Part shown: positions 63,112 to 64,000 of the stretch, one piece after another
How the letters are laid out: the number at the start of each line of letters is the position of its first letter
Position numbering within the stretch: position 1 is the stretch's first letter
Assembly: GCF_030348945.1 (NCBI RefSeq)
Contig: NZ_JAUCEN010000002.1
Location: forward strand, 682,001 to 746,000
Origin: Peribacillus sp. ACCC06369
GTDB lineage: Bacteria; Bacillota; Bacilli; Bacillales; DSM-1321
Length of the DNA: 64,000 nt
Direction of reading: 5' to 3'
The notes under the pieces: generated by a model
What the model saw: the letters and a program-made list of their open reading frames with translations, nothing else
What the model was told of the DNA's origin: nothing
Database searches by the model: none
Position numbers and translations under genes: made by a program

Positions 63112-64000
63112 TGAGTTCCCCTCCCTTTTTTCGTTGATTTTCAAAGAAGAAGCCAAAACCGATAAGCATGATTCCACCGATAATGAATGTAAGCGATTTT
63201 GGCAGGAAGTCAAAGGAGTAGATGTAATATCTGAAAATCAGTGCACATATTATCACGATGCTGGTCAAACTGCCTTTTAGAATGAGATAAAGCAGAAAAA
63301 CGAAATAAGCTAAAGGGAACCAGATTGAAAAATCAAAGGTTAGGAAGAGTGCCGTAATACCATGTAAGATATGCCCTTGTATGTGGGTGATGTTTTGTAA
63401 TTTGGCTCTTACAGGAATATAGGCAAGCACGATTCCCAGTACAAACAGAATAGAAAGCACAATCGTATTCGAATTTTCAACATCCAGCTTCGGCACGAAT
63501 TCCATAAGAAATAAGGCAATTGTATTGATGGCTAAAGCGTTAATGAAAAAGGTCAGATATTTAGGGTAATCGAATTTCTTTAACAAAATGTATAAAGCCG
63601 GTAGAAATATAAGAATGGCAAGCGGATAAGACGTTTCATCAGCGAATATACTTCCGTTAATATAAATGAAAAGCAGGAAAGATGTAAAAAGGAGGATGAA
63701 GACATCCTTCAAATAGTATCCAATGAATGCCGTTCCAATCGCCCATAATAAAAAGGAACTGTTGAAATTGATGGTAATATTAAACATCTGCTCGATTAGA
63801 AAAATTCCTGCACCAAAAATCAGAATACCTGCATAATGCAGACTTCGTGACGTTTTGGGAAAGCGTACCTGCACCTTCACGCCAGCAAAATTCACTCCGA
63901 TGAGGCATGCAATGATAAGCAGGAATTTAACCGCTTTACTTAAATAGATCCAGTTACTGGCTACGAAGGTCAATATGCCTAAACCTAAAAGAAGTGCCCC
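63104..64000 (-). CDS. DUF2157/DUF4401-type multi-pass membrane protein (5' end outside window)
   Basis: The open frame runs from the stop at 63104 to the right edge; sequence before the first in-window start codon still fits the family (GALLLGLGILTFVASNWIYL), so the N-terminus lies beyond the window. At least nine helices are visible. It is paired with the GDYXXLXY protein. The family's role is unknown. Confidence 0.75.
   Translation of the reverse strand, partial: GALLLGLGILTFVASNWIYLSKAVKFLLIIACLIGVNFAGVKVQVRFPKTSRSLHYAGILIFGAGIFLIEQMFNITINFNSSFLLWAIGTAFIGYYLKDVFILLFTSFLLFIYINGSIFADETSYPLAILIFLPALYILLKKFDYPKYLTFFINALAINTIALFLMEFVPKLDVENSNTIVLSILFVLGIVLAYIPVRAKLQNITHIQGHILHGITALFLTFDFSIWFPLAYFVFLLYLILKGSLTSIVIICALIFRYYIYSFDFLPKSLTFIIGGIMLIGFGFFFENQRKKGGELNE

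Overview
The window looks like chromosomal DNA of a Bacillus-group Firmicute, most likely Peribacillus (the Bacillus simplex group). Coding DNA is AT-rich with strong AGGAGG-type ribosome binding sites. Many genes match Bacillus subtilis families closely (Gdh/GlcU, TcyABC, TcyLMN, CmoO/CmoJ, SndA, YxeA, YjgB-like), and the intergenic 'CACGAGTA' tandem repeats are of a kind I associate with this group. The species call is inference. I saw no rRNA, tRNA, CRISPR array or complete prophage.

Layout. 1-8.3 kb: a secreted PIG-L deacetylase diverges from a ROK regulator that leads an importer operon (binding protein, ATPase, fused permease) ending in an argininosuccinate-lyase-like enzyme. The ATPase gene is wrecked by a deletion and apparently by a small inversion. 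8.3-15.5 kb: a 21-bp tandem repeat, an SSS symporter with its DUF3311 partner, an APC permease behind a glycine riboswitch, a second APC permease, and a relic of a FAD-linked oxidase. 15.9-31.5 kb: the core of the window is two adjacent organosulfur-scavenging operons. The first resembles the B. subtilis ytm/cmo cluster (LysR regulator, two flavin monooxygenases, glutaredoxin-like protein, acetyltransferases, TcyLMN-type ABC importer, deacetylase). The second has paralogues of both monooxygenases around a methionine-type ABC importer with two different binding proteins. Both operons start from promoters with the same architecture, and each has the same TTGATAGA inverted-repeat operator at exactly the same distance.

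31.6-41.8 kb: the glcU-gdh pair, a thioredoxin-like gene, and an ArsR-like regulator divergent from a YxlEFG-like ABC operon with palindromic operators. Next come a 12-TM-class transporter, a scrambled region (partial duplication, broken secreted-protein gene, small membrane gene) and a C45-family hydrolase. 42-51 kb: a Bce/Yxd-type peptide-resistance ABC module with YxeA and a convergent two-component system, an MFS efflux pump and the tcyABC cystine importer. 51.4-64 kb: a secreted PHP phosphoesterase, a YjgB-like protein, an IS1182-type transposase relic next to a GC-rich repeat, DinB-like and GNAT proteins, a TIGR01777 epimerase, an aminotransferase, a YtrA-type GntR/ABC operon, a phiLC3-type holin, an NlpC/P60 protein that has lost its catalytic Cys and His, and a GDYXXLXY/DUF2157 membrane pair running off the right edge.

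The theme is nutrient scavenging, above all sulfur: two organosulfur operons and tcyABC together give four amino-acid-type binding proteins for sulfur compounds, with enzymes to strip the substituent from sulfur inside the cell.
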